A stretch of DNA of 64,000 bases from Nitrobacter sp051535235 (GTDB lineage: Bacteria; Pseudomonadota; Alphaproteobacteria; Rhizobiales; Xanthobacteraceae), in the NCBI RefSeq assembly GCF_051535235.1, contig NZ_JBPPLZ010000007.1, forward strand, positions 1-64,000, written 5' to 3'. The notes below the pieces were generated by a model, which was not told the DNA's origin, searched no databases, and worked only from the letters and a program-made list of their open reading frames with translations. The translations under genes were made by a program, and so were the position numbers. Position 1 is the first letter of the stretch. Each line of letters begins with the position of its first letter. Of this stretch, positions 52,081 through 61,033 are shown in pieces.

Positions 52081-55000
52081 CTACGCCACGTTCTGGTCGA
52101 GAATCTTCACCGCGTCTTCGAGGTCGACCGACACCAGTTGCGAGACGCCGCGCTCGGCCATGGTCACGCCGAACAGCCGGTTCATGCTCGCCATGGTGAT
52201 CGGGTTGTGGGTGATGATGATGAAGCGCGTTTCCGTGGACGAGGTCATCTCGTGCAGGAGGTTGCAGAAGCGTTCTACGTTGTGGTCGTCGAGCGGTGCG
52301 TCGACTTCGTCCAGCACGCAGATCGGCGAGGGGTTGGTGAGGAACACCGCGAAGATCAGCGCCATCGCGGTGAGCGCCTGCTCGCCGCCCGAGAGCAGCG
52401 ACAGCGTCTGCGGTTTCTTGCCGGGGGGCTTGGCGATGATCTCCAGTCCGGCTTCCAGCGGATCGTCGCTCTCGATCAGGTGCAGCGCCGCCTCGCCGCC
52501 GCCGAACAGCTGGGTGAACAGCCGCTTGAAATGGGTGTTGACGGTCTCGAACGAGGTCAGAAGCCGCTCGCGCGCTTCACGGTTGAGACTCTGGATGCCG
52601 GTGCGCAGCTTCTTGATGGCTTCGACGAGATCGTCGCGCTCGGTGGCGAGCGAGGTGTGCTGGGTCTCGACATCGCGCAGTTCCTCCTCGGCGCGCAGGT
52701 TGACGGCGCCGAGGCGGTCGCGGTCGCGGCGCAGCTTTTCCAGCTCCGTCTCGATCTCCGGCAGCGGCGGCAGGTCGACACCGTCATGGACCTCGGCCAG
52801 CGAGGCCACCACGCCGGGCTCGACCTCGAGCATGTCGCGAATTTCCCGTTCGGTATCCTCCAGACGACGCTTGCTGCCGTCCATGCGTTCCTCGGCGCGG
52901 GCGGTGGCCTCGCGCGCGCTCGACAGCGCCTCCAGCGAGATTTTCGCGGCGCGATCGGTTTCCGCCATAGCGGCTTCGGCGGCGGCGAGCGCATCGGCAG
53001 CGTCGCGACGGTCCTTCTCGGCGTGCTCGATCTCGCTGATGATGGCGCTGCGCTTCTCGGCGAACAGCGCCGGCGCGTTGTCAAGCTCGGCGCGCTCCGC
53101 TTTCACCTCGGTGACGCGCGCTTCGATGGTCGCGATTTGCGAGGCCGCGCTCTGCTTGCGGGTCTGCCATTCGTTGCGTTCTGCCGATATCGCCAGCAGG
53201 CGGCGGTCGGCAAGCTCGGCTTCGCGCGCCAGCGCCTGCGCCTCGGCCCGCACCTGCGCGGCGAGCCGGCGATGGCCGTCGATCTCGGTCCGAACTTCGC
53301 CGAGCTTGGTTTCGGTATCGAGGCTTGGCGGCAACTCGCCAAGCGCGGCGGTGGCGGCTTCATGGGCGGCGGCGACTTCCGTGCGGTCGCTGGTCAGGCG
53401 GTTGTGCGCCTCCGTCAGCGCCGAGCGGCGCGCCGCATGGCGATTGATCTCGCGCTCGGCGCTGGCATGGCGTTCACGCGCGGCGTCGGCTTCGCGCTGC
53501 GCCGTGCGCCAGGCATTGCGCGCCTCGCTCTCGGCTGAGGCGGCTGCGGTGACGGCCTGGCCGGAAGCAGTCACCGCCTGCTGAGCGACCTCCAGCGCCT
53601 GCCGCCGCTCGGCCACTTCCACGCGCGCGCGCTCGATCTCGCTCTCGATATCGGCAAGACGCGCGCGCTCGGCGAGCCGTCGTGCCGCGCCGGTCGGGGC
53701 ATGGGCCGCGGTCACAAAGCCGTCCCAGCGCCAGACGTCGCCTTCGAGCGACACCAGCCGCTGGCCGGTTTTCAGATGCGCAACCAGCTCCGCGCCGCGC
53801 TCCCTGGCGACGACGCCGATCTGGGCCAGCCGCCGCGCCAGTTCGGGCGGCGCCTGCACATGGGCTGCAAGCGATTCCACGCCCCCCGGCAACGCCGGGT
53901 CCTCGGCCGTCACGGTTGCGCCGGTCCAGCGCATCGGCGCGGACTGGTCCACCGGTGCGTCGAGGTCGTCGCCGAGCACGGCGCCGATCGCCTTCTCGTA
54001 ACCCTTGTCGACGCTGATGCCGTCGATGATCGGCGGCCACAGGTTCTTGCTTTCGCCGTTGAGGATCTTGGCGATGGTCTTGGCTTCGGTCTCGAGCCGC
54101 TGGGCGCGCTTGTCGGCCTCCTGCAAAGGTCCGCGCGCCGCTTCGACGCCGGAGCGGGCTGCTTCGAGCCGCCCCCGCGCGGCGGCATGTTCGGCCTCGC
54201 GCTCGCGGCTCAGGCTTTCCGATTGCGCGAGCGCCTGCTGTGCGCCCTCGATCGCCCCGCTCAACGCATCGAGATCGCCGAAACCGCTGGTCTGCTGCGC
54301 CAGCGCCTCGGTCTCGCGCCGCACGTCCGCGATCTGCTGGTCGATGCGCGCCAGACGGTCGCGATGGGTCCGCACGTTCGATTCAAGCTGGTTGCGCTTG
54401 GCGGTGAGGTCGGCCAGCGCGCGGGTCAATTCTGCGAACGTGGCCTCTGTCGCGGCGAGGGTTGCTTCCGCCTGCGCCACCCGCTCGTCGACACCGCTGC
54501 GGGTCTCGACGCGTGACTTGATCTCCTCCTTCAGCTCGGTGTCCTCGGCGTCGAGCCGCCGCAAGGCGTCCTCGGCATCGGAGGATTGCCGCTGCTCGCG
54601 CTCGATGTCGGATGCGAGCTGCGTCAGCCGACGGTCGAGTTCGGCGGCGCGCTCCTTCGCGCGCTCCTCCTCACGGTCGAGCGCTTCGCGCGCGCTGGTG
54701 AGGCGCTGCAGTCCGGCGGCGGCGCGGGCTTCCGCCTCGCGCAGCGCCGGCAGTTCGGACGCGCGTTCCGCCTGGACGCGGGCGGCTTCCGCCTGCTCGC
54801 GGGTGCGTTCGGCCAGTTCGCGGACGTTCAAATCGTGAATTCTGGCGGCTTCCGCCACCTCGGCCTGTGCGTCCAGCCAGCGCAGGTGGAACAGCATGGC
54901 CTCGGTCTTGCGCACTTTCGCCGCGACGTCGCGATAGCGGATCGCCTGCCGCGCCTGCTTCTTGAGGCCATCCATCTGGCCGGAGAGCTGGCCGATTACG

Positions 55001-55587
55001 TCCTCGACGCGGGTGAGATTGGTCTCTGCCGCCTTCAGCCGCAGTTCGGCTTCATGACGTCGTGCATGCAGGCCGGCGACGCCGGCGGCGTCCTCCAGCA
55101 CGCGGCGGCGCTGCTCGGGCTTGGCCTGGATGATCTCGCCGATCTTGCCCTGGTGAACCAGCGCCGGCGAGCGTGCGCCGGTGGCGGCGTCGGCGAACAG
55201 GATCTGCACGTCGCGGGCGCGAACGTCGCGGCCGTTGATGCGATAGACCGAACCGGCCTCGCGCTCGATCCGGCGTGAAATCTCCAGCGTCTCGGAATCG
55301 TTGACGGCCGCGGGCGCGGAGCGATCGGTATTGTCGATCGTCATCACCACTTCGGCGTGGTTGCGCGCCGGGCGGTTGCCCGAGCCTGCGAAGATCACCG
55401 CGTCCATGTCGGCGGCGCGCAGCGACTTGTACGACGTCTCGCCCATCGCCCAGCGCAGCGCTTCGACCAGGTTGGACTTGCCGCAGCCGTTCGGCCCGAC
55501 CACGCCGGTGAGACCCGGCTCGATCACGAAATCGGTGGGCTCGACGAACGACTTGAATCCGTGAAGGCGAAGGCGCGTGAGTTTCAT
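52081..55587 (-). CDS. smc: Chromosome segregation protein SMC
   Basis: The 1168-residue protein has Walker A VGPNGCGKSNLVEALRWAMG near the N-terminus, two long coiled-coil arms around a hinge (about residues 510-660, GAVLGDDLDAPVD), the ABC signature LSGGEQALTAMALIFAVF and Walker B ICVLDEVDAPLDD. It condenses and segregates the chromosome as a ring with ScpA and ScpB. The start is ATG 55587; a GTG two codons earlier is possible. Length is normal. Its stop touches the repeat at 51917-52080. Confidence 0.95.
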   Translation of the reverse strand: MKLTRLRLHGFKSFVEPTDFVIEPGLTGVVGPNGCGKSNLVEALRWAMGETSYKSLRAADMDAVIFAGSGNRPARNHAEVVMTIDNTDRSAPAAVNDSETLEISRRIEREAGSVYRINGRDVRARDVQILFADAATGARSPALVHQGKIGEIIQAKPEQRRRVLEDAAGVAGLHARRHEAELRLKAAETNLTRVEDVIGQLSGQMDGLKKQARQAIRYRDVAAKVRKTEAMLFHLRWLDAQAEVAEAARIHDLNVRELAERTREQAEAARVQAERASELPALREAEARAAAGLQRLTSAREALDREEERAKERAAELDRRLTQLASDIEREQRQSSDAEDALRRLDAEDTELKEEIKSRVETRSGVDERVAQAEATLAATEATFAELTRALADLTAKRNQLESNVRTHRDRLARIDQQIADVRRETEALAQQTSGFGDLDALSGAIEGAQQALAQSESLSREREAEHAAARGRLEAARSGVEAARGPLQEADKRAQRLETEAKTIAKILNGESKNLWPPIIDGISVDKGYEKAIGAVLGDDLDAPVDQSAPMRWTGATVTAEDPALPGGVESLAAHVQAPPELARRLAQIGVVARERGAELVAHLKTGQRLVSLEGDVWRWDGFVTAAHAPTGAARRLAERARLADIESEIERARVEVAERRQALEVAQQAVTASGQAVTAAASAESEARNAWRTAQREADAARERHASAEREINRHAARRSALTEAHNRLTSDRTEVAAAHEAATAALGELPPSLDTETKLGEVRTEIDGHRRLAAQVRAEAQALAREAELADRRLLAISAERNEWQTRKQSAASQIATIEARVTEVKAERAELDNAPALFAEKRSAIISEIEHAEKDRRDAADALAAAEAAMAETDRAAKISLEALSSAREATARAEERMDGSKRRLEDTEREIRDMLEVEPGVVASLAEVHDGVDLPPLPEIETELEKLRRDRDRLGAVNLRAEEELRDVETQHTSLATERDDLVEAIKKLRTGIQSLNREARERLLTSFETVNTHFKRLFTQLFGGGEAALHLIESDDPLEAGLEIIAKPPGKKPQTLSLLSGGEQALTAMALIFAVFLTNPSPICVLDEVDAPLDDHNVERFCNLLHEMTSSTETRFIIITHNPITMASMNRLFGVTMAERGVSQLVSVDLEDAVKILDQNVA

Positions 55588-55816
55588 GGGCACTCTGCTG
55601 TGCTGGCAAGACGCGAATCAGCCCGCAGTTACAATACCATATGTAGTATTGCCGGCAGCCCCGAGTCGCGCCTCGCGAGGCTCGACAATGACGAGGGCGC
55701 CGCGTCCGGGCAACCGTGGGGACCGGCTTTTCCAGAGGCTTTTACGGGAGTTAGGCAGAACATCGGGGCGGTCGCGCGGGGCGGTTGCGGAAACGTTCCG
55801 ACATCCTCTGCGCTGG

Positions 55817-55838
55817 ATCGTCCGCCTTCGCGGACGAT
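55817..55838. repeat. Short perfect hairpin in the dsbA-smc gap
   Basis: ATCGTCCGC and GCGGACGAT form a 9-bp stem with a CTTC loop, about 36 bases downstream of the dsbA-like stop. There is no T run. The rest of the 287-base gap (55588-55874) holds no gene. It may be part of an interspersed repeat or a 3' end hairpin. Confidence 0.45.
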
Positions 55839-55874
55839 GACGCCTCGGATAACCGCGGCCGAACGAGCGGTGCT

Positions 55875-56561
55875 TCAGCCCTTCAACAGCGGGTCGATCT
55901 TCTTCTTGAACTCCTCGAACGAGGTCTCGCCCTTCACCATCTCGCCATTGATGAAGAATGTCGGCGTCGAATTCACCTTCAGAACCTCGTTGGCGTATTT
56001 CTGGTCGGCCGCGATCTTGTCGAGCAGGGCCTGATCCTTGAGGCAGGTTTCGACCTCCTGACCGCTGAGGCCGGCCTGCTTGCCGATCTGCTTGAGCGAT
56101 TCCGTGGTCTTCGATCCGGTCCAGACATCCTGCGACTTGAACAGCGTGTCGATAACGGCGAAGTATTTTCCCGCGTCGTCCTTGGCGATGCAGCGGGCCA
56201 GCATCGAGCCGGCCGCCGCCTTGATGTCGAGCGGGAATTCGCGGAACACGTAGCGGACCTTGTTAGTGTCGATGTATTCCGTCTTGATCTTCGGGAACAC
56301 GTTTTCCGCAAAGCGCGCGCAGTGCGGACAGGTCATCGAGGCGTATTCGGTGATGGTGACGGCGGCATCCTTGGGCCCGAGCGCCATGTCCGGCAGCGAG
56401 ACCGGTTTGGCGACGTCGGCGGCGGTGACGCTCTGGGCCATGGCCTCGCCGATCAGGCGCCAGGGCGAGAGACCTGCGAAGGCGGCGAGTCCGCTCAGCG
56501 AGAGGGCAGCGGTGAAGGCGCGGCGCGTGATGATCAAGGGTTTGCTCCCGAAACGGCGCAA
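55875..56561 (-). CDS. DsbA-family thiol:disulfide oxidoreductase, exported
   Basis: The 228-residue protein has a signal with a Tat-like TRRAFTAALSLSG segment, cut near AMA-QS (residue 42). A thioredoxin fold follows with active site SMTCPHCARF and the cis-Pro STPTFFING. It forms or rearranges disulfides in the periplasm, most like the alphaproteobacterial DsbA/DsbC-type proteins with an inserted helical domain. It is preceded on the same strand by a DUF721 gene 84 bases away. Confidence 0.88.
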   Translation of the reverse strand: MRRFGSKPLIITRRAFTAALSLSGLAAFAGLSPWRLIGEAMAQSVTAADVAKPVSLPDMALGPKDAAVTITEYASMTCPHCARFAENVFPKIKTEYIDTNKVRYVFREFPLDIKAAAGSMLARCIAKDDAGKYFAVIDTLFKSQDVWTGSKTTESLKQIGKQAGLSGQEVETCLKDQALLDKIAADQKYANEVLKVNSTPTFFINGEMVKGETSFEEFKKKIDPLLKG

Positions 56562-56645
56562 GCGCGCCTGAAAGACATTTGTTCGCTAGCTTGAAACGAC
56601 AATTGTGGCAATGGCGCGCTGTCGGAAGCCTATTCCATGGTCGCG

Positions 56646-57128
56646 TCAATTTCGCTTGATTGAGGCGCCAAGCCGCGCCAGCGCCGCGCGCAAACCGTCG
56701 TCTTCGATCGATGACAGCGTCCCGGCGACACTGGCGACATCCGTCTCGTCCGGCGGAGGCGCGGCCTTTCGCCGCCGAGTCTGGCGTGACAGCGGCGCCT
56801 GCCGCAAGGCCAGCCGGCCAACCGCGTTCCAGCCGAAGAAGCGATTCACCCGTTGCAGGATGACGTCGGAGGCGTGCTGGATTTCCAGCGCCGCCGGACC
56901 TTCGACCCGCAGCACCAGCGTCGCCGGTCGCTCGGGCTGTCCCTCGACGGGGCGGGGCCACTGGATTTTCATCGGTTCGGAATGCGCGGCGATCTCGGGT
57001 CCGGCGATTTCCGCCCACCGCGTCACCAGTTCGCGCGTTGCAAAACCCTGCCGCGCATAGGCGTCGGAAAAGACATCGCCGAGCAGCGCGGACAACGGCT
57101 TGGCCGAGATCGGACCGGGCTTGGACAT
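56646..57128 (-). CDS. DUF721 family protein
   Basis: The 160-residue protein shows KPLSALLGDVFSDAYARQGFAT, ELVTRWAEIAGPEIAAHSEP, LVLRVEGPAALEIQHASDVI and LQRVNRFFGWNAVGRLAL, typical of DUF721, which is often found beside mutY and dsbA in Rhizobiales. Its fold suggests RNA or nucleic acid binding, but its role is unknown. The start is ATG 57128; the upstream frame runs into an interspersed repeat. It diverges from mutY. Confidence 0.85.
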   Translation of the reverse strand: MSKPGPISAKPLSALLGDVFSDAYARQGFATRELVTRWAEIAGPEIAAHSEPMKIQWPRPVEGQPERPATLVLRVEGPAALEIQHASDVILQRVNRFFGWNAVGRLALRQAPLSRQTRRRKAAPPPDETDVASVAGTLSSIEDDGLRAALARLGASIKRN

Positions 57129-57180
57129 CCGCGCCTTATAGCATGTCGGCATCTGGTTTGGGATGCGGTGAAAATATGTC

Positions 57181-57268
57181 GTCATGGCCGGACTTGTTCC
57201 GGCCATCCACGTCTTGCCGGTCCAGAATGAATAAAGACGTGGATGCCCGCGACAAGCGCGGGCATGAC
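57181..57268. repeat. Interspersed repeat, GTCATGGCCGGA ... GGGCATGAC family
   Basis: An 88-base imperfect palindrome with CATCCACGTCTT/AAAGACGTGGATG arms, between divergent DUF721 and mutY genes. Same family as 23260, 45413 and 61976. Confidence 0.78.
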
Positions 57269-57304
57269 GTGGAGAGGATTTCGTCGAACGTCTAGAGTCG
57301 ATAC

Positions 57305-58465
57305 ATGGCGCTGTCCGTGGAAAACAATGAGCGAAGGAGCCGTTCCGCGCGGCTGCTCGCCTGGTACGACCGGAACCGCCGCCGTCTGCCATGGCGCGCG
57401 CTGCCCGGCGAAGCCGCAGACCCTTATCGGGTCTGGCTGTCGGAGATCATGCTGCAGCAGACCACGGTGAGGGCGGTCGGGCCGTATTTCGAAAAGTTCC
57501 TGGCGCGCTGGCCGGACATTGATGCGATGGCGAACGCGTCGCTCGATGATGTCTTAAGGATGTGGGCCGGGCTCGGCTATTATTCGCGCGCGCGCAATCT
57601 TCACGCCTGCGCCGTGGCGGTGCGGTGCGATCACGGCGGCGCATTTCCCGATACGGAAGAGGGCTTGCGCGTGCTGCCGGGAATCGGCGCCTACACGGCG
57701 GCGGCGATCGCTGCGATCGCGTTCGGCCGCCGCACCATGCCCGTCGATGGCAACATCGAGCGCGTGGTGTCGCGACTGTTCGTGATGGAGGAGCCGCTGC
57801 CGAAGGCGAAGCCGCGCATCCGGGAGCTTGCGGCGACGCTGCTGGGACCCTCGCGGTCAGGCGATTCCGCGCAGGCGCTGATGGATCTCGGCGCGACCAT
57901 CTGCACGCCGAAGAAGCCGGCCTGCGCGCTGTGTCCGCTGGGCGATGATTGTGTCGCGCGGCTGCGCGGCGACCAGGAGACCTTTCCGCGCAAGACGCCG
58001 AAGAAGGCGGGCGAGTTGCGGCGCGGCGCGGCTTTCGTGGTGACGCGCGGCGATGAACTGCTGGTCCGGACGCGGCCGACAAAAGGTCTGCTCGGCGGCA
58101 TGACGGAAGTGCCGACATCGGACTGGCTCGCCGCGCAGGATGATGCAACCGCACGGAAGCAGGCGCCGTCAATCGGCACCGCGCGCTGGCGGCGCAAGGC
58201 CGGCACGGTGACGCATGTCTTCACGCATTTTCCATTGGAACTGGCCGTCTATACCGCGACCGCTGCCGCGCGGACCCGCGCGCCCGATGGCATGCGCTGG
58301 ACGCCGATCGCAACGCTGAAGGATGAAGCGTTGCCGAACCTGATGCGCAAGGTCATCGCGCACGGGTTGGAGCATGGTGCTGACCCGAAGGGCCGCGCCA
58401 GCGCAAAGGGGAAGCCGGTTTTCGGACAAGATCCTGCCCGGTCGAAAACAGGCGAGAAAATCTGA
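57305..58465 (+). CDS. mutY: A/G-specific adenine glycosylase
   Basis: The 386-residue enzyme has the catalytic LSEIMLQQTTV, the helix-hairpin-helix LPGIGAYTAAAIAAIAFG with VDGNIERVV, the iron-sulfur cluster C-x6-C-x2-C-x5-C (CTPKKPACALCPLGDDC) and a C-terminal NUDIX-like domain for 8-oxoguanine recognition (RTRPTKGLLGGMTEVP, HVFTHFPL). It removes adenine mispaired with 8-oxoguanine. It converges on the gst gene, separated by a terminator. Confidence 0.94.
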   Translation: MALSVENNERRSRSARLLAWYDRNRRRLPWRALPGEAADPYRVWLSEIMLQQTTVRAVGPYFEKFLARWPDIDAMANASLDDVLRMWAGLGYYSRARNLHACAVAVRCDHGGAFPDTEEGLRVLPGIGAYTAAAIAAIAFGRRTMPVDGNIERVVSRLFVMEEPLPKAKPRIRELAATLLGPSRSGDSAQALMDLGATICTPKKPACALCPLGDDCVARLRGDQETFPRKTPKKAGELRRGAAFVVTRGDELLVRTRPTKGLLGGMTEVPTSDWLAAQDDATARKQAPSIGTARWRRKAGTVTHVFTHFPLELAVYTATAAARTRAPDGMRWTPIATLKDEALPNLMRKVIAHGLEHGADPKGRASAKGKPVFGQDPARSKTGEKI

Positions 58466-58493
58466 CGTCGCCGTCCCGTCGCGCCGCGCAAGC

Positions 58494-58524
58494 AAAAGGC
58501 CCTCCGGCGTGCGCCGAAGGGCCT
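58494..58524 (-). terminator. Rho-independent terminator for the gst gene
   Basis: Read on the minus strand, AGGCCCTTCGGCG and CGCCGGAGGGCCT form a stem of 12 pairs with one mismatch, followed by TTTT. It lies 22 bases after the gst stop and may also end mutY transcripts. Confidence 0.8.
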
Positions 58525-58546
58525 CGTTGCCGAAGATGAAAGCCGA

Positions 58547-59233
58547 TCAGGCAACCTTGGTCGTCATATGGCGGTACAGGAAACCCTTGGCTTCGTCGTC
58601 GTTCTCGGTCTTGAAGGTGAACTTGTCCTTCAGCGCGATCGCCCTCGCCGCAGCCGGCCGCGCCGAGACCTCGTCGAGCAGCCGCTTGAAGTTCGGATAT
58701 TTGGCAACGCCGCTCTCGCCGATCACGCGAGACGCCATGCGCGCCCAACCCCAGAACGCCATGTCGACGATGGTGTAGGTGTCGCCGACCATGTAGCGAC
58801 TGCTGGCGAGATGATCGTCGAGAACCTTGTAGTGACGATGCGCCTCGAACAGATAGCGGTTGACCGCGTAGTCCATGCCTTTCGGCGCATAGTCCTTGAA
58901 ATGGATGGCCTGGCCGCCATAGGGCCCGAGGCCGCTCGCGATGAACATCAGCCACGACAAGAGTTGCGCGCGATTTGCGGGCGTATCGGCCGGCATGAAC
59001 TTGCCGGTCTTTTCGCCGAGATAAAGAAGGATGGCATTGCTGTCGAATACGAACACGCCGTCGTCATCGATCGCCGGCACCTTGCCGTTCGGGTTCACCT
59101 TCAGGAACTCCGGCTTGAACTGGTCGCCCTTGCGGGTATCGACCGGCACCAGCTCGAAGGGCAGGCCGGTTTCTTCCAGAAACAGCGCGACCTTGTTCGG
59201 GTTCGGCGCGCCGTTGAAATAGAACTTGAGCAT
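58547..59233 (-). CDS. Glutathione S-transferase
   Basis: The 228-residue protein has an N-terminal thioredoxin-like domain (MLKFYFNGAPNPNKVALFLEE, KVNPNGKVPAIDDDG, FDSNAILLYLGEKTG) and a helical C-terminal domain with the N-capping YTIVDMAFWGW. It resembles the bacterial YfcG/Nu-like group. It conjugates or reduces substrates with glutathione. Start ATG 59233 has AGAGGA 8 bases upstream. Confidence 0.9.
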   Translation of the reverse strand: MLKFYFNGAPNPNKVALFLEETGLPFELVPVDTRKGDQFKPEFLKVNPNGKVPAIDDDGVFVFDSNAILLYLGEKTGKFMPADTPANRAQLLSWLMFIASGLGPYGGQAIHFKDYAPKGMDYAVNRYLFEAHRHYKVLDDHLASSRYMVGDTYTIVDMAFWGWARMASRVIGESGVAKYPNFKRLLDEVSARPAAARAIALKDKFTFKTENDDEAKGFLYRHMTTKVA

Positions 59234-59398
59234 CAAAAAATCCTCTGTTTGTTCTTGAACTGAATGGGGACGCGGGCGGATCGCCGCGATGGGCCATTCC
59301 ATGCTCGGATTTTTCGAACGATGCAACGGGCGAATTTTATGATCGGCTGTGAGTCGGCTGCACGGCCCAGCCCCGTCAGGTCGATACGATGGGCGGTC

Positions 59399-60529
59399 TC
59401 AGTCGGCCACCATCCGGCTGCGGATTTCGGCGCGCAGCTCGTCGATCAATCTGAGGCCCTTGCTGGTCTCGATGTGCCAGAAGGTCCAGCCATTGCAGGC
59501 GCCCGCGCCTTGCGCCACCGCGCCGATGCGGTGGATCGACCCCACCTTGTCGCCGAGCATGATGGCGCCGTCGGCGCGCACCAGGGCGCCGTGCCGCTTT
59601 TTCGCATCGACGAGTTTCGCGCCGGGCGAGATCATGCCGCGCTCGATCAGTTCAGAGAACGCCACACGCGGCGCCTGGCGCGCGGTCATGAACGGGGCCA
59701 GGGTTGCTTCCGGCAGCGGTTCGACGGCCGCGATGCGTTGCTCGGCGGCGGCGGCATAGGTCCGGTCGCGCTCGAAACCGATGTAGCTGCGGCCGAGACG
59801 CTTGGCGACGGCTCCGGTGGTGCCCGTGCCGTTGAACGGATCGATCACGAGATCACCTGGCTTGGACGACGACAACAAAACCCGCGCCAGCAAACCTTCC
59901 GGCTTCTGGGTCGGATGCACTTTCTTGCCGTCCTTGCCCTTCAGCCGCTCGTCGCCGGTGCACAGCGGAATCAGCCAGTCCGAACGCGCCTGCACGTCCT
60001 CGTTGGCGGCTTTCAGCGCCTCGTAATTGAAGGTGTAGCCCTTGGCGTTCTCGTCGCGCGCCGCCCAGATCATGGTTTCATGCGCGTTGGTGAAGCGGCG
60101 GCCGCGGAAATTCGGCATCGGATTGGTCTTGCGCCAGACGATGTCGTTGAGGATCCAGAAGCCGAGGTCCTGCATGATCGCGCCGACGCGGAAAATGTTG
60201 TGATAGGAGCCGATCACCCAGATTGTCGCTTGAGGCTTCATGATGCGGCGGCAGGCGAGCAGCCAGGCGCGCGTGAAGTCATCATATGCGGCGAAAGACG
60301 AGAACTTGTCCCAGTCGTCGTTGACGGCATCGACGTGCGATTCGTCGGGCCGCTTCAGATCGCCCTTGAGTTGCAGATTGTAGGGCGGATCTGCGAACAC
60401 CAGATCGACCGATCCGGATGGAAGCTTCGACATCTCGGCGACGCAGTCGCCAACGATGATACGCGAAGCGGGGGAGTCAAATTTGGTGCGGGGCGCCTTT
60501 GCAGACGCCCCGCGACGCGACACGACCAT
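59399..60529 (-). CDS. ccrM: Cell-cycle DNA adenine methyltransferase CcrM (GANTC)
   Basis: The 376-residue enzyme has the catalytic DPPYNLQLKGDLKRPD (residues 47-), the SAM-binding DPFNGTGTTGAVAKRLGR near residue 230 and the C-terminal CcrM domain (RGMISPGAKLVDAKKRHGALV). This is the beta-class layout of alphaproteobacterial CcrM, which methylates adenine in GANTC late in replication. Two GACTC sites lie directly before the start codon, a place where methylation regulates ccrM in Caulobacter. There is no restriction partner nearby, as expected of a solitary regulatory methylase. Confidence 0.93.
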   Translation of the reverse strand: MVVSRRGASAKAPRTKFDSPASRIIVGDCVAEMSKLPSGSVDLVFADPPYNLQLKGDLKRPDESHVDAVNDDWDKFSSFAAYDDFTRAWLLACRRIMKPQATIWVIGSYHNIFRVGAIMQDLGFWILNDIVWRKTNPMPNFRGRRFTNAHETMIWAARDENAKGYTFNYEALKAANEDVQARSDWLIPLCTGDERLKGKDGKKVHPTQKPEGLLARVLLSSSKPGDLVIDPFNGTGTTGAVAKRLGRSYIGFERDRTYAAAAEQRIAAVEPLPEATLAPFMTARQAPRVAFSELIERGMISPGAKLVDAKKRHGALVRADGAIMLGDKVGSIHRIGAVAQGAGACNGWTFWHIETSKGLRLIDELRAEIRSRMVAD

Positions 60530-60548
60530 GACTCACATACTCTGACTC
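60530..60548 (-). promoter_or_regulatory. Two GANTC sites in the ccrM leader
   Basis: GACTC occurs at 60530-60534 and 60544-60548, immediately upstream of the ccrM ATG (60529). Two such sites within 19 bases are unlikely by chance in this short leader. In Caulobacter, GANTC methylation in the ccrM leader represses transcription; the same feedback is plausible here. Confidence 0.5.
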
Positions 60549-61033
60549 AGGCGACGCTGTCGGCGACGCGGGACCAAACAACCGACTGGCGCTACAGTGA
60601 CCTGCCAAAGTAAAAATCGACTTAATTGCAGATGCCTTTCGTTGATTGCAGACGCGTTTTCGCCACGTGGCGCGCAGAGCTTCGCAACGTGATGCGCAGA
60701 ACCGATATCGTTTTTCACTTATGTGCGCGTTGTGGTCGCAGTCTTCGTCGTCAACATCGTCGGACCGTACGTTGCGTGACGCTCAGACTGAGCGACGAGA
60801 AACAGGAGCGGCGGAGGCGTCGCCACCGGGGTTTTCGCAGCCCCGCCACGCGATCATGCGCGAACGCCGCGGTTCGGACTCGTTTTCGATGTTCCAATAG
60901 TCGGTCAGGCGAAGTCCGACCTGAACCGCACTAGGCAATTATTGCCGGGCAGGCTATTGATTAATGAAGTGGAAATTTTACGTTGGCGTCGCCGGGTCGC
61001 GGTGATGTCGCGATCGAAACGAGGACCGACGCC
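60549..61033. other. Intergenic region between ccrM and the YpfJ-like gene
   Basis: About 485 bases. The open frames here (for instance around 60626-60934, very Arg-rich) look like chance frames in GC-rich DNA. A lone TTAA near 60620 could be half of a CtrA box, but no second half is seen. It holds the promoters of the two divergent genes. Confidence 0.4.

Noticed and set aside
59399..60529. Restriction-modification system
   Set aside because: The methylase has the CcrM C-terminal domain and no endonuclease gene is adjacent; it is a solitary cell-cycle enzyme.
60626..60934. 102-codon Arg-rich open frame upstream of the YpfJ-like gene
   Set aside because: Composition is that of random GC-rich sequence, overlapping frames exist, and no ribosome binding site is seen.
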